Notes: generated from the sequence alone by a model not told the origin. A stretch of 64,000 nucleotides of DNA from Gloeobacter kilaueensis JS1 (GCF_000484535.1 NC_022600.1:2356001-2420000); one strand, 5' to 3'; counted from the first letter of the stretch, positions 8,642-18,485 are shown. Made by a program: numbers and translations.

Positions 8642-10432
8642 ATGAAAATTTTGCTCGCAGAAGATGACGAGGCCCAGGCTGAGGCGATCCGGGCTTTTTT
8701 GAGCGCCCAGCGCTACAGCGTCGAGGTGGTACACGACGGTCGAGCGGCCCAGGATCTGGCGGCAATCTATAGCTTTGATCTGGCTTTGCTCGATGTCGGG
8801 TTGCCGGGGCTCAGCGGCATCGAGGTGTGCCGGTGGCTGCGCAAGGAGGGCCGGCGGTTGCCGGTGTTGTTGCTGACCGGGCGCGACGGGAGCGCCGACA
8901 AGGTGGCTGGTCTCGATGCTGGGGCGGACGATTATCTGGTCAAGCCCTGCGATCTGCCGGAGCTGGCGGCCCGGATCCGGGCGCTGCTCAGACGGGGAGC
9001 GGCGGGTAGTGCGCCGGTCCTTGGCTGGGGCAAGCTGCAATTCGATCCGAGTAACTGCCAGGTACACTGGCAGGACCAGCTTCTGCGCCTTTCTCCCAAG
9101 GAGTACAGTCTGCTGGAGTTATTTTTGCGCGGTGGCCGGCGGGTCTACAGCCGTGCGGCGATCATCGATCATCTCTGGCCGATGGAGGAGCCACCGGAGG
9201 AGGACACGGTCAAGGCCCACATCAAAGGTCTGCGCCACAAACTGCGGGAGGCCGGGGCACCGGCGGACCTGATCGAGACGGTCTATGGCCTGGGCTACCG
9301 CCTCAAATCGCCGGAGCCCAAACCCGACGAGGGGCTCCCGGCGGCCCTCGCTGCGGTCTGGGAGCGCCACAAAGAAACGATCTTTTTGCGGCTGGAACCA
9401 CTGGAAGCGGCCCGCCGGGCTGAATTGAGCGGGCAGTTGAGTGCTCAGTTGCGCGATGAGGCCAGGCAGGCTGCCCACAAGCTCACTGGCTCGCTGGGCA
9501 CCTTCGGTCTGGGCGAAGGATCCCGCCTGGCCCGCACCCTGGAGCAGGCTCTGCAGCGGAGTGGACCCCTCACCGACCGCTTTACGACGGATCTGGCGGC
9601 GCTGCGGCGCGAACTGGAACGGGCCGGTGGCAAAGCAGCCATCGCACCGCAGGAGGCCGGACGGGTGCCTGTTCTGCTCGCCGTCGATGTCGAGGTGCAG
9701 GTATGGACGCAGATCAGCGCCTTCGCGGCGGGGAACTACGCCCTACTCCACGTCCGGGGCGTTCCCGAGGCCCAGCGGGCGATCGAGAAGCAGCGGCCAG
9801 ATCTGGCGGCGATCGACCTGCATCCAGCCGGATTAGAGCCGGGCGATCGCTCCCGGCGCTGGGAACTCGTCGCCGCGCTGGTGGCGGAGGCGGTGCCGGT
9901 ACTGGTGCTGGGCGAGGCCGACGCTTTTTTGGAGCGCGTCGAGGCGGCCCGCCGTGGCAGCCGGGCCTTTGTCGAGCGGACGATCGAGGCGCGCTTATTC
10001 TGGAAGGTGATTCAGCGCACGCTCGCCCAACGGGGCACCCAGGCGAAGGTGATGATCGTCGATGACGACCGCGAACTGCTCGCGGCGCTTCAAACACTGC
10101 TTGCAGACTGGCCGCTGGAACTGGTCACCCTGAGCGACCCGCACCAGTTCTGGCCGCTCCTGGCATCAGCCCGGCCCGATCTGCTGGTGCTCGATGTCGA
10201 GATGCCCGACATCAGCGGCGTCGAGCTGTGCCGGATCGTGCGCGCCGATCCGGCCTGGCAGCAGTTGCCGGTGCTTTTTTTAAGCGCCCACACCGACGCT
10301 GCGACTGTGCAGCGGCTGTGGTTGAGCGGCGCTGACGATTACATCCAGAAGCCCGTCAGCGGAGCGGATCTGGCCGCGCGCATCCTCAATCGCCTCGATC
10401 GCCTGCACGCCCAATCGGAGTTGCTCAGATGA
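8642..10432 (+). CDS. Multidomain response regulator REC-wHTH-HPt-REC
   Basis: From ATG 8642 this gives 596 residues. An OmpR-type receiver (acidic AEDDE, phosphoacceptor in LLDVG, KP loop) is followed by a winged-helix DNA-binding domain ending in the characteristic TVYGLGYRL. An HPt domain with AAHKLTGSLGTFGL follows (His about 279), then a degenerate receiver-like segment lacking the acidic pocket, then a complete second receiver (MIVDDD, LVLDVEMPD, QKP). Thus DNA binding, phosphotransfer and phosphate acceptance are fused in one cytoplasmic protein. Its TGA overlaps the next gene's ATG by four bases, making the following PAS kinase its likely partner. The target genes are unknown. Confidence 0.9.
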   Translation: MKILLAEDDEAQAEAIRAFLSAQRYSVEVVHDGRAAQDLAAIYSFDLALLDVGLPGLSGIEVCRWLRKEGRRLPVLLLTGRDGSADKVAGLDAGADDYLVKPCDLPELAARIRALLRRGAAGSAPVLGWGKLQFDPSNCQVHWQDQLLRLSPKEYSLLELFLRGGRRVYSRAAIIDHLWPMEEPPEEDTVKAHIKGLRHKLREAGAPADLIETVYGLGYRLKSPEPKPDEGLPAALAAVWERHKETIFLRLEPLEAARRAELSGQLSAQLRDEARQAAHKLTGSLGTFGLGEGSRLARTLEQALQRSGPLTDRFTTDLAALRRELERAGGKAAIAPQEAGRVPVLLAVDVEVQVWTQISAFAAGNYALLHVRGVPEAQRAIEKQRPDLAAIDLHPAGLEPGDRSRRWELVAALVAEAVPVLVLGEADAFLERVEAARRGSRAFVERTIEARLFWKVIQRTLAQRGTQAKVMIVDDDRELLAALQTLLADWPLELVTLSDPHQFWPLLASARPDLLVLDVEMPDISGVELCRIVRADPAWQQLPVLFLSAHTDAATVQRLWLSGADDYIQKPVSGADLAARILNRLDRLHAQSELLR

Positions 10433-12060
10433 ACCCACCGGAGACAGACGCCCAGCACAAGATCTTGCAGGAGCTGGCGAATGTCCGCTTTGCCCTCGAT
10501 CAGTCCTCGATCGTGGCGATCACCGACGCGCGCGGCGAGATTATCTACGTCAACGACAAATTCTGCGAAATTTCGCGCTACCGCCGCGACGAGTTACTCG
10601 GCCAAAACCATCGGATCATCAACTCCGGCTTTCACCCGCCCGCCTTCTTTACCAATCTGTGGCGGACGATTCGCTCCGGCCAGGTCTGGCGGGGCGAGAT
10701 CAAAAATCGGGCCAAAGACGGCACGTTTTACTGGGTAGACACGACGATCGTCCCTTTTTTGGACGAACATGGCCGACCACAGCAGTACGTTTCGATTCGC
10801 AACGACATCACCGAGCGGCGGCGGGTCGAGGAGCAACTGCGCCAGGCCAAAGAAGAACTGGAGTACCGCGTCGCGGAGCGCACCTGGGAGCTGACTGAGG
10901 CCAACGCCCGGCTGTCGCTGGAGTTGACCGAGCGCAAGCGCACCGAGCGGGCGCTGGCCCTTTTAAGCCGCAAGAACGAACTGATCTTGATTTCTGCCGG
11001 TGATGGGATTGTCGGCCTCGACTTGCAAGGACGCATCAGCTTTGTCAATCCGGCTGCGGCGCGCCTGTTCGGTCGCGAGAGCAAGGAGCTGATCGAACAG
11101 CCGCTGCACGCCATCGCCCTCGCTGGTCGGCTAACGGGCTATCAGCCCGCTGAATTTCAGATCTATGCCTCGCTGGTGGATGGCCTGGTGCATCAGATGA
11201 GCGCCGTCTCCTTCTGCCGCCGCGACGGCTCGACTTTTCCGGTCGAGTACGTAAGCACGCCCATTCTCGACGAAGGGCAGGTGCTCGGGGCGGTGATCAC
11301 CTTCCGCGACATCACCGAGCGGCAGGCGATCGAGCGGCTCAAAGAAGAATTTATCTCGGTGGTGAGCCACGAACTGCGCACGCCCCTCGCCTCGATTCGC
11401 GGCGCTCTGGGGCTACTTCAAGGCGGGCTCATCGAGACACAACCGGCCCGCGCCGAGCGGATGCTCGCCATCGCCACCACCAACACCGACCGGCTGGTGC
11501 GGCTCATCAACGACATTCTTGATGTCGAGCGGATGCAGTTGGGCAAGACGCCGATGGTGCGCCAGCACTGCAACATCGCCGAGATTGGAGCCCAGTCGGT
11601 CGAGATGATGCAGATGATGGCAGCCCAGGAGCAGATCAGCCTGCGCACCACCCTGGAGCCGGCCCCACTGTGGGCGGATCCGGACCGGCTGGTGCAGACG
11701 CTCACCAACTTGATCAGCAATGCGATCAAGTTTTCTGCGCCGGGTTCGACCGTCTGGGTGCGCAGCCGCCTGGAGGGAGCGAGCGTGCGCGTCGAGGTCG
11801 AAGACCAGGGCCGGGGGATTCCAGCGGACAAACTCGAGACGATCTTCGAGCGCTTTCAGCAGGTCGATGCCAGCGATTCGCGCCAAAAAGGCGGCACCGG
11901 GCTGGGGCTTGCTATCTGCCGGGGCATCGTCGAACAGCACGGTGGTCGGATCTGGGCGGTGAGCACCCCGGATCTGGGCAGCACGTTTATTTTGACACTG
12001 CCGCTCACAGACGAACCGCCGGGCGACACTGCCCCTCAAGGGCGCTCCTCCAGCCTATGA
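10429..12060 (+). CDS. PAS-PAS sensor histidine kinase
   Basis: This 543-residue protein has no transmembrane segments. It contains a PAS/PAC domain at about 20-135 (DITERRRVEEQL end), a coiled coil, a second PAS at about 175-300 (ending FRDITERQ), a HisKA domain with VSHELRTPL (His about 314), and a HATPase_c domain with N, G1 (DQGRGIP) and G2 (GTGLGLAI) boxes. It is a complete soluble kinase sensing an intracellular signal. It overlaps the genes on both sides by four bases, so the receivers before and after it are probably its partners. Confidence 0.92.
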   Translation: MNPPETDAQHKILQELANVRFALDQSSIVAITDARGEIIYVNDKFCEISRYRRDELLGQNHRIINSGFHPPAFFTNLWRTIRSGQVWRGEIKNRAKDGTFYWVDTTIVPFLDEHGRPQQYVSIRNDITERRRVEEQLRQAKEELEYRVAERTWELTEANARLSLELTERKRTERALALLSRKNELILISAGDGIVGLDLQGRISFVNPAAARLFGRESKELIEQPLHAIALAGRLTGYQPAEFQIYASLVDGLVHQMSAVSFCRRDGSTFPVEYVSTPILDEGQVLGAVITFRDITERQAIERLKEEFISVVSHELRTPLASIRGALGLLQGGLIETQPARAERMLAIATTNTDRLVRLINDILDVERMQLGKTPMVRQHCNIAEIGAQSVEMMQMMAAQEQISLRTTLEPAPLWADPDRLVQTLTNLISNAIKFSAPGSTVWVRSRLEGASVRVEVEDQGRGIPADKLETIFERFQQVDASDSRQKGGTGLGLAICRGIVEQHGGRIWAVSTPDLGSTFILTLPLTDEPPGDTAPQGRSSSL

Positions 12061-12431
12061 AGCGCATTCTGGTGATCGACGACGAGGCGGACATTCGCGA
12101 GGTGATCGAGGCAGCTCTGGAGCTGACCCGCGACTGGCAGGTGCTGCAGGCCGCCTCCGCCGAGGCGGGGCTGAGCGTCGCCGATAAGACGCAGCCCGAC
12201 GCCATTCTGCTCGATGTAATGATGCCGGGAATGGATGGGCCGACTGCCTTTGCTCGCCTGCAAAAAGAAGCCCACACCCGGCTCATCCCGGTCGTTTTGC
12301 TCACCGCCAAGGTGCAGTCGGCTGACCGCCGCCGCTTCGCCGCCCTCGGCGTGGCCGGGGTGATCGACAAACCCTTTGACCCGATGCGGCTGGCCGAGCA
12401 GATCGAGGCACTCCTCGGCTGGGACGGCTGA
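12057..12431 (+). CDS. Stand-alone CheY-like receiver
   Basis: The product is 124 residues, a single receiver domain and nothing else. It has VIDDEAD, the phosphoacceptor Asp in ILLDVMMPGMDG, the conserved Thr/Lys pair (VVLLTAK) and a KPFDP loop. Its ATG overlaps the stop of the PAS kinase by four bases. A lone receiver beside a kinase and an HPt-containing regulator would fit an intermediate or sink in a phosphorelay, which is inference from the gene order. Confidence 0.9.
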   Translation: MKRILVIDDEADIREVIEAALELTRDWQVLQAASAEAGLSVADKTQPDAILLDVMMPGMDGPTAFARLQKEAHTRLIPVVLLTAKVQSADRRRFAALGVAGVIDKPFDPMRLAEQIEALLGWDG

Positions 12432-12680
12432 ATCTGTGCGTTTTTTAGCTCTGGCGGTGAAAGACGCATGGCGCAGTGCCAGGTGATCAGCAATCACCTC
12501 GCTGCTGTCAATAATTCTGAGGGGCCGGGCTGCTCCCCAGGAGGGCACAGTTTAGCTTTACGATCGCTTCTGTAAGAGCCTGGCGTACTATTTTAAGCTT
12601 GGTGAAGAAATATGCATCAAGATGTCCCGCAAAGAAGTATCTCTGCTACTTTGTTGAAATCTTGTTCTTAACCGTGCGCA

Positions 12681-15600
12681 ATGGCAGGACGCTCTTCGAT
12701 CAGCGATCTTGAATCGATCGGGGGCAGCGCCTGCGATCGGAGTTTTCTGGCCGGCGGCGGCGAGATGGGCGAGCGGATCCGCGCCTTCGATTGGGCAGGG
12801 ACGCCCCTGGGTCCAGTGTCCGTCTGGCCCCAGAGTTTGCGCACCGCCGCGAGCATCGTTCTCAATTCGCTCTACCCGATGTTTGTCTTTTGGGGACCGC
12901 AGCGGATCACTCTCTACAACGACGCTTACTGTCCGATGCTTGGAGCGGGCAAGCACCCCTGGGCGCTGGGCCGCTCGGGCGAGCTGGTCTGGCCTGAGAT
13001 CTGGAGCACGATCGGGCCGATGGTCGAGGAGGTGATCGAGGCGGGCCGGGCCACCTGGTCAGAAAATTTGCCCCTGTTTATCCGGCGCAGCAGCGATCTC
13101 GAAGAGACCTACTTCACGTTTTCCTACAGCCCGATCCGCGACGAATCCGGCGGGGTGGGAGGACTTTTTTGTGCCTGCACCGAGACGACCACCCGCGTGC
13201 TGAGTGAGCGCCGCCTGCGTACCCTCAGAGATCTTGCCGCCCAGACCGGCAGTGCCCACAGCGCCGAAGCGGCCTGCCACCTGGCCGCCCAGACGTTCGA
13301 GGCCAATCCGGCGGACCTGCCCTTTGCCCTGATTTATCTGTTGGACGGCGAGGGACAACGGGCGCTACGCACCGGGGCTGCCGGATCTAAGAGAGTAGTG
13401 GCGGCACTGCCAGGGGCGGTGGTGCTGGGGGAGCAGAGCGGTTGGGGTGCGGCGATGCGGGAGGCAATCCAGACTGGGCGGGCCGTCGTCGTCACCGATT
13501 TGCTCGCCGCCGCCGGTCCACTGCAAGCTGGATTGTGGCCCGAGGCGATTCGAGAAGCCCTTGTACTCCCTTTTACCGGCAGTGGCCAGGAGCGCCCGGC
13601 GGGCTTGCTCGTCGCCGGCATCGGTGCCCGGCGCGTGCTCGACGAGGAGTACCGGGGCTTTCTTGATCTGGCCGCTGCCCAGGTCGGGGCGGCAGTAGCC
13701 AATGCCCGCGCCTACGAGAACGAACGGCAGCGGGCGGAGGAACTGGCACAGCTGGACCGGGCAAAGATTGCTTTTTTTAGCAACGTCAGCCACGAATTTC
13801 GGACACCGCTCACCTTGATGCTCGGCCCGGTCGAGGAGTTGCTCGCTGCCGGACTGCCGGAGGCGATGCACAGCAAGGCGGAGACGCTCCATCGCAACGG
13901 CTTGAGGCTGCTGAAGCTGGTCAACGCCCTGCTCGATTATGCGCGGGTCGAATCGGGCCGCTCGGAGGCACATTTTGTGCCCACCGACCTGGCAGCCTGC
14001 ACCGCCGATCTGGCCGGTACGTTCCGCACGACGATCGAGAAGGCGGGGCTGGCGCTGGAGGTCGTCTGCCCGCCCGTGGGCGAGCCGGTCTACATCGACC
14101 GCAGCCTCTGGGAGCTGATCGTTTTGAACTTGCTGTCCAATGCTTTTAAGTTCACCTTCACAGGCCGGATCAGCGTGCGCCTCAGCCGCGAGGCAAAGAC
14201 GGTCCTGCTCGCAGTCGAGGACACCGGCACGGGTATCCCGGCGCACGAGCTGCCCCAGCTCTTCGAGCGCTTCCACCGGGTAGAAGGGGCGGTGGGCCGG
14301 AGCTTCGAGGGCAGCGGCATCGGCCTGGCACTGGTGGCGGAGCTGGTAAAACTGCACGGCGGCAGCGTCCACGTCGAGAGCGAAGTGGCAAAGGGCAGCA
14401 GCTTTCAGGTGCGCATTCCCCTGGGCACTGCCCACCTCCAGCCCGATCAGGTGGGCAGTGCGCCGGAGATTCTGGTAGCGACCGCAAAGCCGATCGCTTT
14501 TGTCGAGGAGGTGCGCTCGTGGCTGCCCACCGCTACCGTGGACGAGCAGGGCGGAGCGGGCGAGCAGACAGTGCTGCTCGTAGACGACAACAGCGACATG
14601 CGCGCCTACCTGTGTCGATTGCTCTCGCCGCGCTACCGCACCCTGGCCGTAGCCAACGGCCTGGAAGCCCTGGAGGCGATCCGCCGCGCACCGCCGGATC
14701 TGGTGCTCACCGACGCGATGATGCCCCGACTCGACGGCTCTGGGTTGATCGAAGCCCTGCGCGCCGATCAGGCGACACGGGATCTGCCTGTGATCATCCT
14801 TTCGGCGCGGGCCGGAGAAGAAGCAAAGGTAGAGGGCCTCGTTGCCGGGGCGGACGACTATCTGGTCAAGCCCTTCTCCGCTCGCGAACTGCTGGTGCGC
14901 ATCGAGGCGGTCTTGAAGATGGCGCACCTGCGGCGGGAAGTGGCCCAGCGCGAGCGCAAACTGCGCACCGAGGCGCAACTGGCCCGCCAGGAACTGGACA
15001 GTGTTTTATCGCGCATCGGCGATCTATTTTTGGCCCTCGATCGCGAGTGGCGCTACAGCTACGTCAACGAGCGCGTCTGCGAACTGGTCGGCCTGCCGCG
15101 CGAACAGTTGTTGGGCCAGTGCATCCAGGAATTGTTTGCGGAGGCGGGCGGCCTTCCCTTTGACCGTTATCTGCGCGCCGCACTGGACAAGCAACAGCCT
15201 GTACATTTTGAATATTTTTCTGAGCGCTGGCAGCGCTGGTTTGAAAACCGTGTCTATCCCTCCGAGGACGGGGTGTCGGTTTTTATCACCGACATCACTG
15301 AGCGCAAGCGCGCCGAGGAGCGGCTGCGACTCTGGAACAGCGCGCTGGAGCAGGCGGTGGTGGAGCGGACCGATCAGCTGCGCGAACTCAACGACGAGCT
15401 TGAAGGCGAGATCATCGAGCGCAAACGCACCGGGCAGCAGATGCTGCTCTCGCTTCAAGAAAAAGAGTTGTTGTTGCGGGAGATTCACCACCGGGTCAAA
15501 AACAATCTCCAGGTGATCGCCAGTCTTTTGAAACTGCAGGCTCACCAGCTTGCCAATGCCAAGTTGACGACTGCCTTTGCTGAATGTCAGCAGCGCATCC

Positions 15601-16085
15601 AGGCGATGGCGCTTATCCATCAGCACCTCTACCAGTCGGCCAATCTTGCCCGAATCGAGTTCCGGGCGTACCTCAAAGAACTGGTGGGCAGTCTGTTTCG
15701 AGCCTACAATGTTTGTCCCCAGCGGATACGGCTAATCCAGGAGATTGCCGAAGTACCTGTCAGTATAGATATAGCGGTGCCGCTGGGTTTGATTTTAAGT
15801 GAACTGGTGAGCAATGCTCTGAAGTACGCCTTTGTCGGCAGACGACAGGGACAGTTGCGGTTGCAATTTCGCCGTCTGCGAGACAATTTCTGTCAACTGG
15901 TGCTGGATGACGACGGCATCGGCCTACCCGACGATCTGGACTGGCGCTCGACGCAATCTCTCGGGCTGCATCTGGTCCGGCTATTGGTAGAGCAACTGGA
16001 CGGGAATCTGACGGTTCACCAGGAGACAGGCACCTGCTTTGAGATCACATTTACACTGCCGGATGACAGGGGGAAAATACGATGA
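12681..16085 (+). CDS. Hybrid sensor histidine kinase with two kinase modules
   Basis: This 1134-residue soluble protein has many domains in order. A PAS-like N-terminal domain (WPQSLRTAAS to EETYFTFSYSPI) is followed by a GAF-like domain at about 180-345. The first kinase core has VSHEFRTPLT (His about 371) and a HATPase domain, and is followed by a receiver with LTDAMMPRLDG (Asp about 678). A PAS domain (about 770-880) and a coiled coil lead to a second kinase core of the HisKA_2 type (EIHHRVKNNLQVIASLL, His about 936) with its own HATPase. Two phosphodonor cores in one chain are unusual. Its stop overlaps the next gene's ATG. Confidence 0.9.
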   Translation: MAGRSSISDLESIGGSACDRSFLAGGGEMGERIRAFDWAGTPLGPVSVWPQSLRTAASIVLNSLYPMFVFWGPQRITLYNDAYCPMLGAGKHPWALGRSGELVWPEIWSTIGPMVEEVIEAGRATWSENLPLFIRRSSDLEETYFTFSYSPIRDESGGVGGLFCACTETTTRVLSERRLRTLRDLAAQTGSAHSAEAACHLAAQTFEANPADLPFALIYLLDGEGQRALRTGAAGSKRVVAALPGAVVLGEQSGWGAAMREAIQTGRAVVVTDLLAAAGPLQAGLWPEAIREALVLPFTGSGQERPAGLLVAGIGARRVLDEEYRGFLDLAAAQVGAAVANARAYENERQRAEELAQLDRAKIAFFSNVSHEFRTPLTLMLGPVEELLAAGLPEAMHSKAETLHRNGLRLLKLVNALLDYARVESGRSEAHFVPTDLAACTADLAGTFRTTIEKAGLALEVVCPPVGEPVYIDRSLWELIVLNLLSNAFKFTFTGRISVRLSREAKTVLLAVEDTGTGIPAHELPQLFERFHRVEGAVGRSFEGSGIGLALVAELVKLHGGSVHVESEVAKGSSFQVRIPLGTAHLQPDQVGSAPEILVATAKPIAFVEEVRSWLPTATVDEQGGAGEQTVLLVDDNSDMRAYLCRLLSPRYRTLAVANGLEALEAIRRAPPDLVLTDAMMPRLDGSGLIEALRADQATRDLPVIILSARAGEEAKVEGLVAGADDYLVKPFSARELLVRIEAVLKMAHLRREVAQRERKLRTEAQLARQELDSVLSRIGDLFLALDREWRYSYVNERVCELVGLPREQLLGQCIQELFAEAGGLPFDRYLRAALDKQQPVHFEYFSERWQRWFENRVYPSEDGVSVFITDITERKRAEERLRLWNSALEQAVVERTDQLRELNDELEGEIIERKRTGQQMLLSLQEKELLLREIHHRVKNNLQVIASLLKLQAHQLANAKLTTAFAECQQRIQAMALIHQHLYQSANLARIEFRAYLKELVGSLFRAYNVCPQRIRLIQEIAEVPVSIDIAVPLGLILSELVSNALKYAFVGRRQGQLRLQFRRLRDNFCQLVLDDDGIGLPDDLDWRSTQSLGLHLVRLLVEQLDGNLTVHQETGTCFEITFTLPDDRGKIR

Positions 16086-17293
16086 GCGCCAGCATTTTAA
16101 TCGTTGAGGATGAGCGGTTGGTGGCCGAAGATCTGCGCATCAGCGTCGAATCCTTTGGCTATTATGTCTGCGATATTGTCGGCAGCGGCGAACTGGCAGT
16201 CGAGCGCTGCAACCAGTTGCATCCGGATCTCGCCTTGATGGACATTCAGCTGAAGGGTTCGTTGAATGGCATCGCCGCTGCCCAGCAGATCTGCCAGAAA
16301 AATGATGTTGCCGTCGTTTTTTTGACCGCCTTTTGCGACGCCCAGTTTCTGGAGCAGGCCCAGACCGTTCTGCCCTACGGCTACCTGCTGAAGCCCTACA
16401 ACGAAAATGAGCTGCGGGCGATGCTCCAGATGGCCCTCTACAAGCACACTGCCGAAAAGCAGATCAGAGAGCAACAGCAGCGCTTGAATGCGATCTTGAG
16501 CCGTCTGAACGACCCGGTAGTTCTGCCGTCGGCCTCCCAATCCCTTCAAGTCCAGGAATGGGAGACGGGAGCAGCCCGCAAAGCCAGCCGCGCTGTCGAG
16601 CGCAAGGCGCTGTTCGATGGATTGCTGCAGACGCTGGCCCACGAGTTGCGCACGCCGTTGCTGGCCTCGCGGTTGACATTGCGCTCGCTGATGCGCGGAG
16701 CGTTTGGTCCGGTCGATCAGGCCCTGCAGGAGGTGCTGAGCGAATCGGAGGGCACCAACGAAGAACTCATCAAGATGGTCGAGACCCTGCTCGAAATCTC
16801 CCGCTACGAGACCGGCGCGCAATTTTTGTTGCAAGAACCCCTCGACTGGCACAGGCTATCCAAAGCCGCGATCGAGGGGCTGCGGGCAACTTTTGGGTGC
16901 GAGCCCCCCAATATTCACTGCCGCATCGAGCCTGTGCCCGCTCAGGTCATCGGCGATCCGCAGCAGATTGTCTGTCTGCTGCGCTGCCTGCTCGACAACG
17001 CCCTGCGCGCCAGCGGACCCGGCGACAGCGTCGAACTGTCGGTCGAATTGCTGCCGCCGCGCCGGGTGAAGGTGAGTGTCAGTGACCAGGGCCAGGGCAT
17101 CGCGCCGAGCGTGCAAAAGCAGCTTTTTAAAAAGTTTCTTCCCAACCGGCGGCGCGGTTGGGGAGCCGGGCTCAGCCTCTACCTGTGCAATCGGATCGTC
17201 CAGGCCCACGGCGGTACGATCGCCGTCAACAGCACCCCTGGCTCAGGAAGTACCTTTTACTTCACCCTGCCTCTGGCGGGCCGACGGCGCTGA
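16082..17293 (+). CDS. Receiver-histidine kinase fusion
   Basis: This 403-residue protein begins with a receiver (VEDERLVAEDL, phosphoacceptor in LALMDIQLKG, KPYNENEL) of the type usually paired with HisKA_2 kinases. A short coiled coil links it to a HisKA/HATPase core with LAHELRTPLLASRLTL and DQGQGIAP plus GAGLSLYLCNRIV. It starts four bases inside the preceding hybrid kinase, so it is very probably that kinase's target and passes the signal on through its own histidine. Confidence 0.88.
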   Translation: MSASILIVEDERLVAEDLRISVESFGYYVCDIVGSGELAVERCNQLHPDLALMDIQLKGSLNGIAAAQQICQKNDVAVVFLTAFCDAQFLEQAQTVLPYGYLLKPYNENELRAMLQMALYKHTAEKQIREQQQRLNAILSRLNDPVVLPSASQSLQVQEWETGAARKASRAVERKALFDGLLQTLAHELRTPLLASRLTLRSLMRGAFGPVDQALQEVLSESEGTNEELIKMVETLLEISRYETGAQFLLQEPLDWHRLSKAAIEGLRATFGCEPPNIHCRIEPVPAQVIGDPQQIVCLLRCLLDNALRASGPGDSVELSVELLPPRRVKVSVSDQGQGIAPSVQKQLFKKFLPNRRRGWGAGLSLYLCNRIVQAHGGTIAVNSTPGSGSTFYFTLPLAGRRR

Positions 17294-17384
17294 TCTGGCT
17301 GCAGCTTCCCAGGTTTTTCACGATTGGCCCCTATTCTCGAAGGCAAGCCGGGGGACATTTTTTCTCTGGCGACGGGAGTCGAGC

Positions 17385-17867
17385 ATGTCCGGGCGCTTTT
17401 GGGATTGGATAGTTGTTTTTAGTCGCTTGTTCGCGCCGCCACCTGCCCTGCCGCGTGCCGCCACGCGCCACTCCCGCATCTACGTGCTGCACGATCTGGA
17501 GGCGCTGCGGGCGCTGCTGGTGCGGCTGCGGTGCCGCTTTGAAGAGCAACCGCTCCAGCTTGTGCTGCTGGCGGACGGGGTGGGCTGGCTATTGCGCGTC
17601 CTGCTGCCTGTGACCCACCGCATCGACAGCCGCGATCTGGCGGCCCTGCTGGCAGAATTTGCCCAGATCGAACCGTTTGAAGCGCAGTTGGAGAGTACCT
17701 TTGAGCAGCTGGAGCAGGGAGCGGACGACGATCTGAGGGGTATCCTGGCCCAGTGCCAGATGCGCGTGCTCTTTTGTGGTCCCCTCGCTGCCATCGAGCC
17801 ATTGCTCGCTACAGACCTCGCCCAGGGGCAGCCCCAGCCGCCGGATCAATCCGAGCAACCGCGCTAG
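17385..17867 (+). CDS. Conserved-looking protein of unknown function
   Basis: This 160-residue frame starts at ATG 17385, preceded by GGGAG. It has a hydrophobic/aromatic N-terminus (FWDWIVVFSRLF), a basic central part and a helical C-terminal half with acidic repeats (LESTFEQLEQGADDD). I recognise no family. It lies 91 bases behind the signalling genes on the same strand and may belong to their transcript. The codon choice matches the neighbours, so it is probably real. Confidence 0.55.
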   Translation: MSGRFWDWIVVFSRLFAPPPALPRAATRHSRIYVLHDLEALRALLVRLRCRFEEQPLQLVLLADGVGWLLRVLLPVTHRIDSRDLAALLAEFAQIEPFEAQLESTFEQLEQGADDDLRGILAQCQMRVLFCGPLAAIEPLLATDLAQGQPQPPDQSEQPR

Positions 17868-17951
17868 AGCGCAGCGGTTATCGCTTTGACTCGAGGCCGA
17901 CAGGAGGGGCAACAGGCGCGCCGGGCCCAGTTGTGTTGCCCTCTGTCTGGG

Positions 17952-18485
17952 TCAGCCGGTGGTCGCCGGTGTTTGCTCCTGCGCTTCGATGGCGGGGGCG
18001 GCGGTGCCCCTGCCCTGCAGTACCAGCACCGAGCAGGGCGCATGGTGCAGCAGATAGTTGCTGATGCTGCCTAAAAACATCTCTCCCAGGCCCGTGCGGC
18101 CCCGGCGGCCCAGGACGATCAAATCCGCCGGCCATTCGCGGGCCAGTTTGCCGATCGCGTGCTCCGGTAGACCGAGGTGCTGCACAAAGCTCGCCTCCAC
18201 CCCGGTTGCCCGCGCCTCGTCCACCAACCTCTGCAGGCGTTCGCTGCTTTTTTTCTGGAGGGTCTCGCGCAGCTCCAGGTAGCGCTCGAAGGCCGCTTCG
18301 CCGATAAAAGTGTACAGGTCCTCTGGAGGCGGTACGGGCGCTTCCGGAAAGCCATCGTCTTCGAGGGTCAGTACATGCACCAGGCGCAGGTGGGCACCGG
18401 CGAGCTTTGCCAGCGCCAGCGCTTCTGCGAAGACAGTGCGGCTGGTTGGGGAGTTATCGAGGGCTGCGATTATCTTTGTGAACAT
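17952..18485 (-). CDS. Universal stress protein (UspA family)
   Basis: This 177-residue protein is a single Usp domain. It opens with KIIAALDNSPTS and carries the ATP-binding pattern GRRGRTGLGEMFLGS near its C-terminus, followed by the closing HHAPCSVLVLQG strand. A charged helical insertion (about 45-85) separates the first strand from the rest. AGGAG lies six bases before the ATG. Usp proteins accumulate under stress and bind nucleotides; the exact role is unknown. A second Usp gene on the same strand lies 232 bases upstream. Confidence 0.9.
   Translation of the reverse strand: MFTKIIAALDNSPTSRTVFAEALALAKLAGAHLRLVHVLTLEDDGFPEAPVPPPEDLYTFIGEAAFERYLELRETLQKKSSERLQRLVDEARATGVEASFVQHLGLPEHAIGKLAREWPADLIVLGRRGRTGLGEMFLGSISNYLLHHAPCSVLVLQGRGTAAPAIEAQEQTPATTG

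Noticed and set aside
13365-14978. 537-codon open frame on the minus strand within the hybrid kinase gene
   Set aside because: It is a shadow of the kinase gene, without domains, start signals or neighbours on that strand.
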